A stretch of 64,000 nt of DNA. It comes from Cacconaster sp045642485 (lineage in GTDB: Bacteria > Bacteroidota > Bacteroidia > Bacteroidales > UBA932). The notes beneath the pieces were generated by a model. The model saw nothing but the letters and a program-made list of their open reading frames with translations. It had not been told where the DNA came from and ran no database searches. The DNA lies in the NCBI GenBank assembly GCA_045642485.1, contig JAZUIV010000059.1, forward strand, positions 13,308 to 77,307, in the 5' to 3' direction. Positions 1 through 7,615 of this stretch are shown piece after piece (position 1 is the first letter of the stretch; each line of letters starts with the position of its first letter). A program made the position numbers and the translations under genes.

Positions 1-68
1 TCTCAATCAGAAGTTTGAGGATTAGTGAACTGAACGGTCGGGTGTAGGCCCGTCCCGTAGAATATATG

Positions 69-103
69 ATCCGGTGCAAAGGAATCTCTCCGATGCACCG
101 GAT
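69..103 (+). promoter_or_regulatory. 10-bp perfect hairpin in the thiM leader
   Basis: ATCCGGTGCA at 69-78 pairs perfectly with TGCACCGGAT at 94-103 around a 15-nt loop. It lies 24 nt before the thiM start and has no T-tract, so it is a leader structure or the end of an upstream transcript rather than a clear terminator. I looked for a TPP riboswitch core and did not find one in the 121 bases available. Confidence 0.45.
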
Positions 104-127
104 TTGTGAGTAAAAGAAGTTGTGGAA

Positions 128-895
128 ATGGACGGAATGGAGTTTCGGGAAGTCTGCCGTAGGATTCGGGAGAGCAGGCCTCTGGTGCACAACATTACCA
201 ATTATGTGGCGATGAACTTCACTGCCAATGCTCTTCTGGCAATCGGGGCTTCTCCTCTGATGAGTTCCGAACCCGATGAGATGGAGGATATTGTCGCCGC
301 ATCTTCGGCTTTGGTCGTCAATGCGGGGTGCCTTGACAGGGCTCAGATGAAAGCGATCGGAATCGCTGTCCCGGCCGCCTGCAGGCGTGGCATCCCCTGG
401 ATTCTGGATCCGGCAGGGGTCGGCGCGAGTCCAATGAGGCGTTCCTTCCTCGAGGATCTCATATCGTCCTGCAAGCCGGCGGCCATCCGTGGAAACGCCT
501 CTGAGATAATGACTCTTGCCGGATATGCCGGCGCAGGTTGCGGCGTTGATTCTTCAAAAGCAAGCGGGGATGCTCTTGAAAGCGCGGTCGTCCTGGCTTC
601 AGGTATAAAATCGGTCATAGCGCTGAGCGGTGAGGTCGATTACGTGACCGATGGAATCTCTACGGAGAAGGTGGAGGGGGGCTGTGCCCTGATGTCCCGC
701 GTGACAGCGATGGGCTGCGCGGCCACTGCTCTCTCCGGTGCGTTCCTCGCCGTCGAAAAAAATCCCTATACGGCGCTTTGCGGCGCGATGAAACTGATGA
801 AGCTTGCGGGGAGTCTTGCAGGAAGCAGGTGCTCTTTCCCCGGATCGTTCAGCATAGGCTTCATAGACTCTCTTTATGAAATAACGGAAGGATGA
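128..895 (+). CDS. thiM: hydroxyethylthiazole kinase
   Basis: ThiM phosphorylates 4-methyl-5-(2-hydroxyethyl)thiazole with ATP in the thiamine salvage pathway, in the cytoplasm. Family hallmarks are visible: PLVHNITNYVAMNFTAN near the N-terminus, GASPLMS, VNAGCLD, the DPAGVGAS segment, the RGNASEI motif and, near the C-terminus, TAMGCAATALSGAF with the catalytic cysteine of the family. The length of about 255 aa is normal. Starts are possible at GTG 122, ATG 128 and ATG 137; I use 128. The stop overlaps the thiE start by 4 nt (ATGA), so the two are translationally coupled in a thiamine operon. Confidence 0.93.
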   Translation: MDGMEFREVCRRIRESRPLVHNITNYVAMNFTANALLAIGASPLMSSEPDEMEDIVAASSALVVNAGCLDRAQMKAIGIAVPAACRRGIPWILDPAGVGASPMRRSFLEDLISSCKPAAIRGNASEIMTLAGYAGAGCGVDSSKASGDALESAVVLASGIKSVIALSGEVDYVTDGISTEKVEGGCALMSRVTAMGCAATALSGAFLAVEKNPYTALCGAMKLMKLAGSLAGSRCSFPGSFSIGFIDSLYEITEG

Positions 896-1524
896 AAAAG
901 GAATCGTTGAGATTGTATCTTGTGACAGACAGGATGACTGCCGCGGGCAGGAATGTCCGGGATGTGGTTGCCGCCGCACTGAAAGGAGGAGTGACGATGA
1001 TTCAAATCCGCGAGAAGGATGCCTCCGCCCGTGATGTCATATCTCTTGCCCGGGCGGTAAGGGAACTGGCCGCTCCTTACGGAGTGCCTGTCGTCATCAA
1101 TGACAGGGTGGACATTGCGGTGGCTGCCGGTGCTGACGGGGTGCATCTCGGCTGGAGCGACATCCCCTGTGACGTGGCCCGTGCCATTCTCGGACCGGAT
1201 AAAATAGTGGGGCTGACGGTGGAGAATATGGGACAGGTGTTCATTGCAAATGAGTTGCCTGCGGACTATATCGGAGTATCTCCCGTCTATGCAACCCCCA
1301 CAAAGACGGATACGGGCTGCCCGTTCGGCCTTAATGGTCTGGCCGCTGCGGTGGAAATTTCAACTCTTCCGGTGGTGGCAATCGGTGGGGTCAATATTGA
1401 AACGGCGCCCGGCATCATCCGCTGCGGAGTTGACGGTCTGGCCGTTGTGAGTGCGATAATGGGCGCTCAGGACCCCTGTCAGGCTGCCTCTGAATTGAGA
1501 AAACTATGGGGGAATTTGAACTGA
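892..1524 (+). CDS. thiE: thiamine-phosphate synthase
   Basis: ThiE joins HMP-PP and thiazole phosphate to give thiamine monophosphate. The 210-aa protein has the TIM-barrel signatures QIREKDASARD, VVINDRVDIAVAAGADGVHLG (split across two strands), IGVSPVYATPTKTD and AIGGVNIETAPGI, which bind the pyrophosphate and the thiazole phosphate. It overlaps thiM by 4 nt and thiL by 19 nt, as expected of an operon making TMP from ThiM and ThiD products. Length and motifs leave little doubt. Confidence 0.95.
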   Translation: MKKESLRLYLVTDRMTAAGRNVRDVVAAALKGGVTMIQIREKDASARDVISLARAVRELAAPYGVPVVINDRVDIAVAAGADGVHLGWSDIPCDVARAILGPDKIVGLTVENMGQVFIANELPADYIGVSPVYATPTKTDTGCPFGLNGLAAAVEISTLPVVAIGGVNIETAPGIIRCGVDGLAVVSAIMGAQDPCQAASELRKLWGNLN

Positions 1525-2438
1525 TAAAAAAAATCAGGACCTCGTTTCCGGCTCCCGACGGCATTCTCGGGATAGGGGACGACTGCTCTGTGATTCCCCA
1601 GAGGGATGGGACGGACACCCTTGTGAGCACCGATATGCTTATGGAAGGGGTCCATTTCCTTTTTGACGATATATCACCGGAACAGTTGGGCTGGAAATCG
1701 GCCGCAGTCAATCTGAGTGATATAGCCGCTATGGGTGGAAGGCCCACGGGCTCATTTCTGTCCATAGCGATACCCGGCTCCGTCAGCGGGGATTGGGTTG
1801 AGGGTTTCATCAATGGCTACCGTGACATTTCCGGCAGATTCGGCGTCCCCCTTCTCGGTGGGGACACCTCCGGCTCTTCGGGCGGAATCTGCATAAGTGT
1901 CACTGTCCTGGGTGAGTGCATTCACGGAGGGGCAATCCTCCGCAGCGGTGCAAAGCCTGGGGATATACTCTGTGTCACAGGAACTTTGGGGGACAGCGCC
2001 GCCGGACTTAAGGCAATCCTGGAGGGACGTCGGAGGGACGGCGCGGTGGAAAGTCTCATTTATGCGCACTACCACCCGGTGCCTGAAGTCGAAGGGGGCC
2101 TTTCTCTTGCATCCACCGGGCTTGTGAGTTCGATGATGGATATATCGGACGGTGTGGCTTCTGATATCCGGCATATTATGGAAGAGTCAGGCGTGGGTGC
2201 GAAAATCCATACTGACAGGATTCCATTGTCGGAAGATTTGCTCAAGGCCTGCTCTCTTTTCGGCTGGGACCCTCTCTCTCTTGCGCTTGAAGGAGGGGAG
2301 GATTATCATCTGCTGTTCACCTGTCCTTCCAGCTCCGAACTTCCTGTGAAACACACTGTCATTGGTGAGATTACAGATACCGGTCGTCTGGAATGGTCCG
2401 GCTCCGGCAGAAATTATCAAGGCTTCAGACATTTTTAG
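1506..2438 (+). CDS. thiL: thiamine-monophosphate kinase
   Basis: ThiL phosphorylates thiamine monophosphate to the cofactor thiamine pyrophosphate. The 310-aa protein shows the AIR-synthase/ThiL fold motifs GIGDDCSVI, STDMLMEGVHF, AAVNLSDIAAMGG, GGDTSGS, MMDISDGVASD and ALEGGEDYHLLF, which hold Mg2+ and ATP. The start at 1506 lies 19 nt inside the end of thiE; thiD begins 2 nt after the thiL stop. Together with thiM/E/D it completes the route from salvaged precursors to TPP. Confidence 0.94.
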   Translation: MGEFELIKKIRTSFPAPDGILGIGDDCSVIPQRDGTDTLVSTDMLMEGVHFLFDDISPEQLGWKSAAVNLSDIAAMGGRPTGSFLSIAIPGSVSGDWVEGFINGYRDISGRFGVPLLGGDTSGSSGGICISVTVLGECIHGGAILRSGAKPGDILCVTGTLGDSAAGLKAILEGRRRDGAVESLIYAHYHPVPEVEGGLSLASTGLVSSMMDISDGVASDIRHIMEESGVGAKIHTDRIPLSEDLLKACSLFGWDPLSLALEGGEDYHLLFTCPSSSELPVKHTVIGEITDTGRLEWSGSGRNYQGFRHF

Positions 2439-2440
2439 AG

Positions 2441-3274
2441 ATGAAACGTTATCCAAGGGTTTTGACCATTGCGGGCAGTGATTCCGGCGGTGGCGCAGGG
2501 ATTCAGGCCGACATAAAGGCAATCAGTGCCACAGGCAGTTATGCGGCGAGCGCAGTGACGGCGGTGACAGTGCAGAATACGCTGGGAGTGTCAGCCGTCC
2601 ACATTGTGCCTCCCGAGACAGTCGTCGGTCAGATAGAGGCGGTTCTCAGCGACATAGGGGCCGATGCCGTCAAGATTGGAATGTTGGGCACGGCCGATAC
2701 AGTTGCCGCCGTATGCGGCGCGATTCTGAAATTTCACGTTTCCGATATTGTACTTGACCCAGTTATGGTCGCCACCTCCGGGGACAGGCTGATAGAAGAT
2801 GAAGCGGTCGGAATGCTTAAGGAGAGGCTGGCTCCTCTTGCGAGGGTGATTACTCCCAATATACCTGAGGCAGAGGTGATTTTGGGGGAGAAACTCCGTT
2901 CACGGGACGACCTTCCCCGTTTTGCGCGGAGCATATCGGAAAAGATCTCGGCCCCGGAATCACGCAAGGTCTCTGTCTATATGAAGGCCGGACATCTTGA
3001 GGAAGATGTGCTTGCGGACATCTTCTACAATGCGGAGGAAGACCGTTTCGTCGAACTTGCCTCGCCCTATGTGCGGACTGTCAACACCCACGGTACGGGA
3101 TGCACTCTTTCCTCGGCCATCGCATCATATCTTGCTCAGGGATACGGGCTTGACGATGCAGCCAGGCTTGCCAAAAAATATCTGACTGAGGCCTTGGTGT
3201 CCGGTGCCGGCTACGAAATCGGCCACGGCCACGGCCCCGTCAATCATTTTTGGCAATTGAAAAAAATAAATTAA
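2441..3274 (+). CDS. thiD: hydroxymethylpyrimidine/phosphomethylpyrimidine kinase
   Basis: ThiD phosphorylates HMP twice, giving the HMP-PP used by ThiE. The protein is a ribokinase-fold enzyme: LTIAGSDSGGGAGIQADIKA at the N-terminus, VTVQNT, VLDPVMVATSGD, VITPNIPEAEVI and the anion-hole motif NTHGTGCTLSSAIA near residue 215. An upstream in-frame ATG at 2393 lies inside thiL; the ATG at 2441, two bases after the thiL stop, places the conserved region at the N-terminus and gives a normal length of 277 aa. A promoter for the next gene overlaps the 3' end. Confidence 0.95.
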   Translation: MKRYPRVLTIAGSDSGGGAGIQADIKAISATGSYAASAVTAVTVQNTLGVSAVHIVPPETVVGQIEAVLSDIGADAVKIGMLGTADTVAAVCGAILKFHVSDIVLDPVMVATSGDRLIEDEAVGMLKERLAPLARVITPNIPEAEVILGEKLRSRDDLPRFARSISEKISAPESRKVSVYMKAGHLEEDVLADIFYNAEEDRFVELASPYVRTVNTHGTGCTLSSAIASYLAQGYGLDDAARLAKKYLTEALVSGAGYEIGHGHGPVNHFWQLKKIN

Positions 3275-3279
3275 CTTTG
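3249..3279 (+). promoter_or_regulatory. Bacteroidetes-type promoter overlapping the thiD stop
   Basis: TTTG at 3249-3252, a 19-nt spacer and TAACTTTG at 3272-3279 match the Bacteroides -33/-7 consensus. The -7 box covers the last bases of thiD (stop 3272-3274) and lies 30 nt before the ATG at 3310. It separates the thiamine operon from the acyl-export cluster. Confidence 0.72.
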
Positions 3280-3309
3280 AAAGATGTATTTTGACAAGAT
3301 TGTGGATTT

Positions 3310-4104
3310 ATGAAAAACAACTTCGGAAAAACAATACTTATCGCGGCGGCTCTGATGCTTTTGCCGGCAATTTCTTTTGCACAGACCTACGAGGAACTGT
3401 GTCTGAGGGCAATGGCCCAGATTGAGGAAGGGGAGACGGAAACGGATGTCAAGGCGAAAAGGGAAGCTTTCAACAAAGGTATTGCATACGCCGAGGCGGC
3501 CATCAAACTGGACCCGAACAAACCTGACGGATATATGTGGAGATGCGGCAACGTGGGACGCGAGTGTCAGACCCGCAGTATGATGGAGCAGAATTCAGCG
3601 GTCGGCAAGATGCTGGATGATATCGCCACGATTCTTGACAAACTCAATTGCACCGAGTATGCCGCCGCCTGGCACGCACTGGCCGAGATATACTTCCGCC
3701 ACCCCTTCAAATCAACCGATGCGGCGGTCAACTATACCAGAAAAGCCATCACCTGCATTCCAAAGGGTGAAAACTGGTTGCAGACCTATACACTTCTTGC
3801 CGAAATGCTGTATGACAGGAACTGGAGTGCCGACAAGCGTGCGTCCGCTCAGAAAAAAGACGTTGAAAAGTTTGCCAAAAAATACAAATCCAATTTTGAC
3901 AAATATGCCTTTTTCGACGGCTCCCTCGGGGTGGACTATATTTGCCCCTGGTCAGGAAAGACAATAGGGGCAATGTCCGACAGAGATGAGGCCCGCGCAC
4001 TTGTGGCTTACGCCAAAGGCATTTATGAGCATACTGCAAACAAGTCGGAGTACGACACCAAGTACTTCAAGATGCTCAACGAAATGATTTCAGGCTGGAA
4101 ATAG
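3310..4104 (+). CDS. secreted TPR-like protein
   Basis: A 264-aa protein with a clear signal peptide (about residues 1-25, ending SFA before QTYEE), so periplasmic or exported. The body is alpha-helical with TPR-like repeats: IAYAEAAIKLDPNKPDGYMW at about 55-75, then AAAWHALAEIYFRHP and AAVNYTRKAITCIP. This resembles the fold of RMD1-type TPR proteins, but no enzyme motif is visible. It is the first gene after a consensus promoter, and the condensation-like gene follows 22 nt later, so it may act in the same exported-lipid or peptide pathway. Function unknown. Confidence 0.7.
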   Translation: MKNNFGKTILIAAALMLLPAISFAQTYEELCLRAMAQIEEGETETDVKAKREAFNKGIAYAEAAIKLDPNKPDGYMWRCGNVGRECQTRSMMEQNSAVGKMLDDIATILDKLNCTEYAAAWHALAEIYFRHPFKSTDAAVNYTRKAITCIPKGENWLQTYTLLAEMLYDRNWSADKRASAQKKDVEKFAKKYKSNFDKYAFFDGSLGVDYICPWSGKTIGAMSDRDEARALVAYAKGIYEHTANKSEYDTKYFKMLNEMISGWK

Positions 4105-4126
4105 GAATCATCTTAAATAAATACCA

Positions 4127-5476
4127 ATGGAACCCAAATACTACAATCTAAACCCCTCCCAGGAAGTCGTCAGGATGCAGACGCTTTTCACTCTCTTCAA
4201 GAGAGTGGTCAACATCCTCTTCTCCCTGACCTTTGAAGATGGCTTCGACCGGAAGCTGATGACCGATGCCATCAACATTCTGATAGAAAGGAACGACTGC
4301 CTGCGCATCCGTTTTGTGAAGAAGGACGGAAAGACGATGCAGTTCTTCGAAACGGAAAGAAAAGTCGGGTCCGTTCCCGAGAAAACGTTTACCTCTTTCA
4401 AGGCTTTCGACAAGTTTCTGGAACGGTGGTCACACGGAGCGACCAATATCTTCAAGGGGGATGTCCTGCGCCCTATGTTCGTCACGGACCCGGAGGGCAA
4501 ACAGCTCGTATGCTTCAAGATAAGCCACTTCGTAGCCGATGATTTCGCCATAGGCGTCCTTGTCAATGACCTTGTGGGAATCTACAAATCCTTGAAGGAG
4601 GGGACTCCGATGCCTCCCGTACCCACCAGTTTTGAGAATGTCCTCGCAAAGAATGACGCATATCTCACAAGTGAGGAGGAACTGCAGAAAGACCGTGAAT
4701 ACTGGAATTCATTCTATACGGAAAAACATCCGGAGCATCCTGTATATCAGGGGCTTCACGGCAATAGAAGCGATTTCTGGCAAAAGAGCCTCAGGAAAGG
4801 GAATTTCTCTATTCCGTATCTCTTTGTCCGCTGTGACACGAGGGGCTACCGCTTCAGGATTCCGGCATCCGTCGGCAAGCGTGTGATGGAGTGGAGCGCC
4901 GGACAGAACATACCTCCCGCATCGTTCTTCTTCTTCTCTTACGCCCTGACCTGTTCCCTTATCAACGGGCGGAAGCCTTACACAATGCCTCTGATGCTGC
5001 TCAGCTCCAGGGCGACGGTCTCCGAGCGCAAATGCGGAGGAACGATGGTCCAGTCAATCGGCCTCTACACGGTGGTTGATTATGAAAAGTCTTTCAATGA
5101 CAACGTGGCGCTGATGTACGCCGAACAGAATGAGCAGTACCGCCATACCAAATTGAAATATACCGAACTGAACGATATGCAGCACAAGGTCTGGGGCCAT
5201 TCGATGCTGTCGCAGACATCCAGTTTCTGTTTCTCGTATATTCCCTTCCTGAACACTCCGGGTGTGGAACTGCAGCTTTACAGCAACAGGAAAGGCGCTC
5301 TTACCGCATACATTGCATTGATGCACGATACCGTCACCAATGAAGTGGAAGTCATATATGATGTCCAGGAGGTGATGATTTCCGCGGAACAGCTCATAGA
5401 TTTCCAGAGTCAGCTGGTTCATAACATCGAGACTGTTCTGGACAACCCTCATTCCAAACTCTCAGAATTGTTTTAG
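4127..5476 (+). CDS. condensation-domain-like acyltransferase
   Basis: A 449-aa protein with the CoA-dependent acyltransferase/NRPS condensation fold. The N-terminal lobe carries SHFVADDFAI with the HxxxD core at H134-D138, in place of the HHxxxDG of standard condensation domains. NILIERNDCLRIRF upstream resembles the first helices and strand of C-domains, and residues about 250-420 form the second lobe. No signal peptide, so cytoplasmic. The neighbours supply an acyl-AMP ligase and a carrier protein, so the likely job is transfer of a carrier-bound acyl group to an acceptor that cannot be named. A wax-ester-synthase or PapA-like acyltransferase is an alternative reading of the same fold. Confidence 0.72.
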   Translation: MEPKYYNLNPSQEVVRMQTLFTLFKRVVNILFSLTFEDGFDRKLMTDAINILIERNDCLRIRFVKKDGKTMQFFETERKVGSVPEKTFTSFKAFDKFLERWSHGATNIFKGDVLRPMFVTDPEGKQLVCFKISHFVADDFAIGVLVNDLVGIYKSLKEGTPMPPVPTSFENVLAKNDAYLTSEEELQKDREYWNSFYTEKHPEHPVYQGLHGNRSDFWQKSLRKGNFSIPYLFVRCDTRGYRFRIPASVGKRVMEWSAGQNIPPASFFFFSYALTCSLINGRKPYTMPLMLLSSRATVSERKCGGTMVQSIGLYTVVDYEKSFNDNVALMYAEQNEQYRHTKLKYTELNDMQHKVWGHSMLSQTSSFCFSYIPFLNTPGVELQLYSNRKGALTAYIALMHDTVTNEVEVIYDVQEVMISAEQLIDFQSQLVHNIETVLDNPHSKLSELF

Positions 5477-5482
5477 TCATTA

Positions 5483-5625
5483 TTAAAAAATAACTTGGTA
5501 ATCTTTATGAATCTTGTTTCGTCTTTTGAATATGTCATTCAGTCGAGTAGCCCGCTACACTCCTTCATTCCATATCCAAAATCCATAAACAATCTTTCAT
5601 AAATCTTTACCAACTTATTTTTTAA
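5483..5625. repeat. 143-bp imperfect palindrome filling the intergenic gap
   Basis: The two ends, 5483-5499 and 5609-5625, are complementary at 16 of 17 positions; pairing continues inward with scattered mismatches to an apical GTAG (5547-5550), CCCG loop and CTAC (5555-5558). The whole gap between the condensation-like gene and the ligase gene can thus fold into one long hairpin. It could be a small non-autonomous element (MITE-like) or an RNA structure that tunes or protects the message. No similar copy is seen elsewhere in the window. Confidence 0.7.
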
Positions 5626-5642
5626 CCATTCCTTAAGAAACT

Positions 5643-7370
5643 ATGGGAAAATTTATAAGATTAAGTGAGGCGTTTGCCGATAACATCCTCAAAGAGGGGA
5701 TGTACAAGGATATCAGGGATCTTCTGGAAAGAATCAACAGAATGATTCCTGACAAAAAAGTGTTCGGTTATCTGGAAAGAAACAATGATTTGAAATACTA
5801 CACCGCGCATAAGGTCTATGAGGATGTGATGAATCTGGGGGACGGCCTTATCGCGCAGGGACTGAAGGGGGCACATATCGCAATGGTGTCCGACAACTGC
5901 CTCAAATATATCATTGCCGACATTTCCGTTTCAAGCGGGGTCGGCATTTTTATCCCTATAGATGCGGATGCGCCAGTAGAAACTCTGACTCTGCTCTTTG
6001 AGAAGAGCGACACTACTGCGGTTATGTGTGCGGTTCGTTGTCTTGAAAACGTGAAGGCTGCTTGCGCCAGCTGCCCGAAAGTGAGGGACATCATCACTGT
6101 CGATGCCAAAGTGGACGGATATCTGTTCTATGACGATATTCTTCAGAAGGGCGAATTACTGAGGGAGAAAAGTATATACCGCAACATCAAACTCGATGCG
6201 GAGGCACCCGCGAAGATTCTCTTCACCAGCGGCACCACCGGCGCCAACAAGGGGGTGGTCCTTTCGAACGCCAATCTGGCTGCGAACATCACCAACGGGT
6301 ATGATGTCATAATGGGCAAGCCGGATGATACCGCTATGAGCGTCCTGCCCTTCCACCACGCCACCGAAATAAACAGCCATATAATGGTCCGTCTCGGACT
6401 CGGCCAGCTGACCTACATAAACGGCAATATGAGGAATATGATGACGAATATCAAGATATTCAAGCCTACCTGCATCACCATAGTCCCGATGATTGCCAAT
6501 ATGTTCTACAAGTCCATCTGGGCCGGGGCGACGAAGGCCGGAAAAGCGGACAAGTTGAAGAAGGGAATAGGCCTCTGCCGTTTCCTGAACTTCTTCGGAA
6601 TCGACAGGACGCACGAAATATTCAAAGACGTGTTCGAACCTTTCGGCGGGAACCTGGAAATGATAGTATGCGGCGGCGCAATGCTCAACCCGTTTGTGGT
6701 CAAGGGAATGAAGGATTTGGGAGTCCGTATCGAGAACGGATACGGCATCACCGAATGCGGCCCCCTGATTTCGATGAACAGCGACCCCATAGACGAATAC
6801 AGGAGTGTGGGCAAACCCTGCCCTTCATTCCAGATAAAGATAGACGGGCATAGTGCCGACGGGGTAGGAGAACTCTGCGTGAAAGGTCCCAGCGTTTTCA
6901 AGGGTTACTACAAGGATGCCGAGGCAACAGCGCAGGTATTTGACGAGGACGGCTATTTCCACACAGGTGACATTGCATATCTCGATGCTCAGGGCAGGCT
7001 GATACTTGTCGGCAGGAAGAAGAACACCATAATTCTGGACAGTGGCAAGAACATCAGTCCCGAGGAGGTGGAGAACATAATCGAGGTCCATCTCGACTAT
7101 GTGACCGATGTTGTGGTCTATCCCGCAAAATACGGGGACACCCAGAAGAAGGTGCTTTGTGCCGGACTCTATATCAAAGATGAGGAAAAACGCCGTCAGA
7201 GGGATGCGATAACCAGGGACATTCAAATGATTAACAAGATATTGCCTTCATACAAGAACATAAGTTACGTGGAACTGCCTGATGAGGAATACCAGAAAAC
7301 ATCCTCGAAAAAGGTGAAAAGGACAAATCTTCCCGTGAAATGTTCCGGCAATGGAATTAAAATATATTGA
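5643..7370 (+). CDS. AMP-dependent acyl ligase (fatty-acyl-CoA synthetase/FAAL-like)
   Basis: A 575-aa ANL-superfamily enzyme that activates a carboxylic acid as its adenylate and loads it on CoA or a carrier protein. Visible motifs: TSGTTG at 195-200 (phosphate-binding loop), NGYGITECGPLIS (A5), YFHTGDIAYLD and GRKKNTIILDSGKNISPEEVE (A7/A8), and a C-terminal lysine-rich QKTSSKKVKR holding the likely A10 lysine. It resembles long-chain FadD-type synthetases. The ACP gene begins 4 nt after its stop, suggesting that the acyl group goes to that carrier. The substrate cannot be deduced. Confidence 0.88.
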   Translation: MGKFIRLSEAFADNILKEGMYKDIRDLLERINRMIPDKKVFGYLERNNDLKYYTAHKVYEDVMNLGDGLIAQGLKGAHIAMVSDNCLKYIIADISVSSGVGIFIPIDADAPVETLTLLFEKSDTTAVMCAVRCLENVKAACASCPKVRDIITVDAKVDGYLFYDDILQKGELLREKSIYRNIKLDAEAPAKILFTSGTTGANKGVVLSNANLAANITNGYDVIMGKPDDTAMSVLPFHHATEINSHIMVRLGLGQLTYINGNMRNMMTNIKIFKPTCITIVPMIANMFYKSIWAGATKAGKADKLKKGIGLCRFLNFFGIDRTHEIFKDVFEPFGGNLEMIVCGGAMLNPFVVKGMKDLGVRIENGYGITECGPLISMNSDPIDEYRSVGKPCPSFQIKIDGHSADGVGELCVKGPSVFKGYYKDAEATAQVFDEDGYFHTGDIAYLDAQGRLILVGRKKNTIILDSGKNISPEEVENIIEVHLDYVTDVVVYPAKYGDTQKKVLCAGLYIKDEEKRRQRDAITRDIQMINKILPSYKNISYVELPDEEYQKTSSKKVKRTNLPVKCSGNGIKIY

Positions 7371-7374
7371 CGAA

Positions 7375-7605
7375 ATGGATATAAAAAAAGAATTGCTTGA
7401 CATTGTCTGCGAATATGTAGATGTTCCCGCCGACAGGATTGATACTTCGGAAGGACTGCAGTTTGCCGGTCTTGATTCATTCGCGCTCCTTTCGATGGTT
7501 TCATCGATTGAAACGAAGTTCGGGATATCAATCCCCAACGAAAGTCTAAGAACCCTCAAGACGCTGGATGATTTCATAGCTTTGATACAGAATTCAGTCA
7601 AATAA
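7375..7605 (+). CDS. acyl carrier protein
   Basis: A small acidic four-helix carrier. The motif FAGLDSFALLSM contains the serine that receives 4'-phosphopantetheine (Ser35 counted from the ATG at 7375). Family feature: the acyl chain is held as a thioester on this arm. An in-frame ATG at 7351 would overlap the ligase gene by 20 nt; I prefer 7375 because it starts 4 nt after the ligase stop and gives a standard 76-aa ACP. Its place between ligase and exporter makes it a dedicated carrier, not the fatty-acid-synthase ACP. Confidence 0.9.
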   Translation: MDIKKELLDIVCEYVDVPADRIDTSEGLQFAGLDSFALLSMVSSIETKFGISIPNESLRTLKTLDDFIALIQNSVK

Positions 7606-7615
7606 GTCATTTTGA

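Noticed and set aside
1..121. TPP riboswitch upstream of thiM
   Set aside because: The conserved CTGAGA and the ACCTGATCTGG-type core are absent; only a simple hairpin is present. The riboswitch could lie before the window start.
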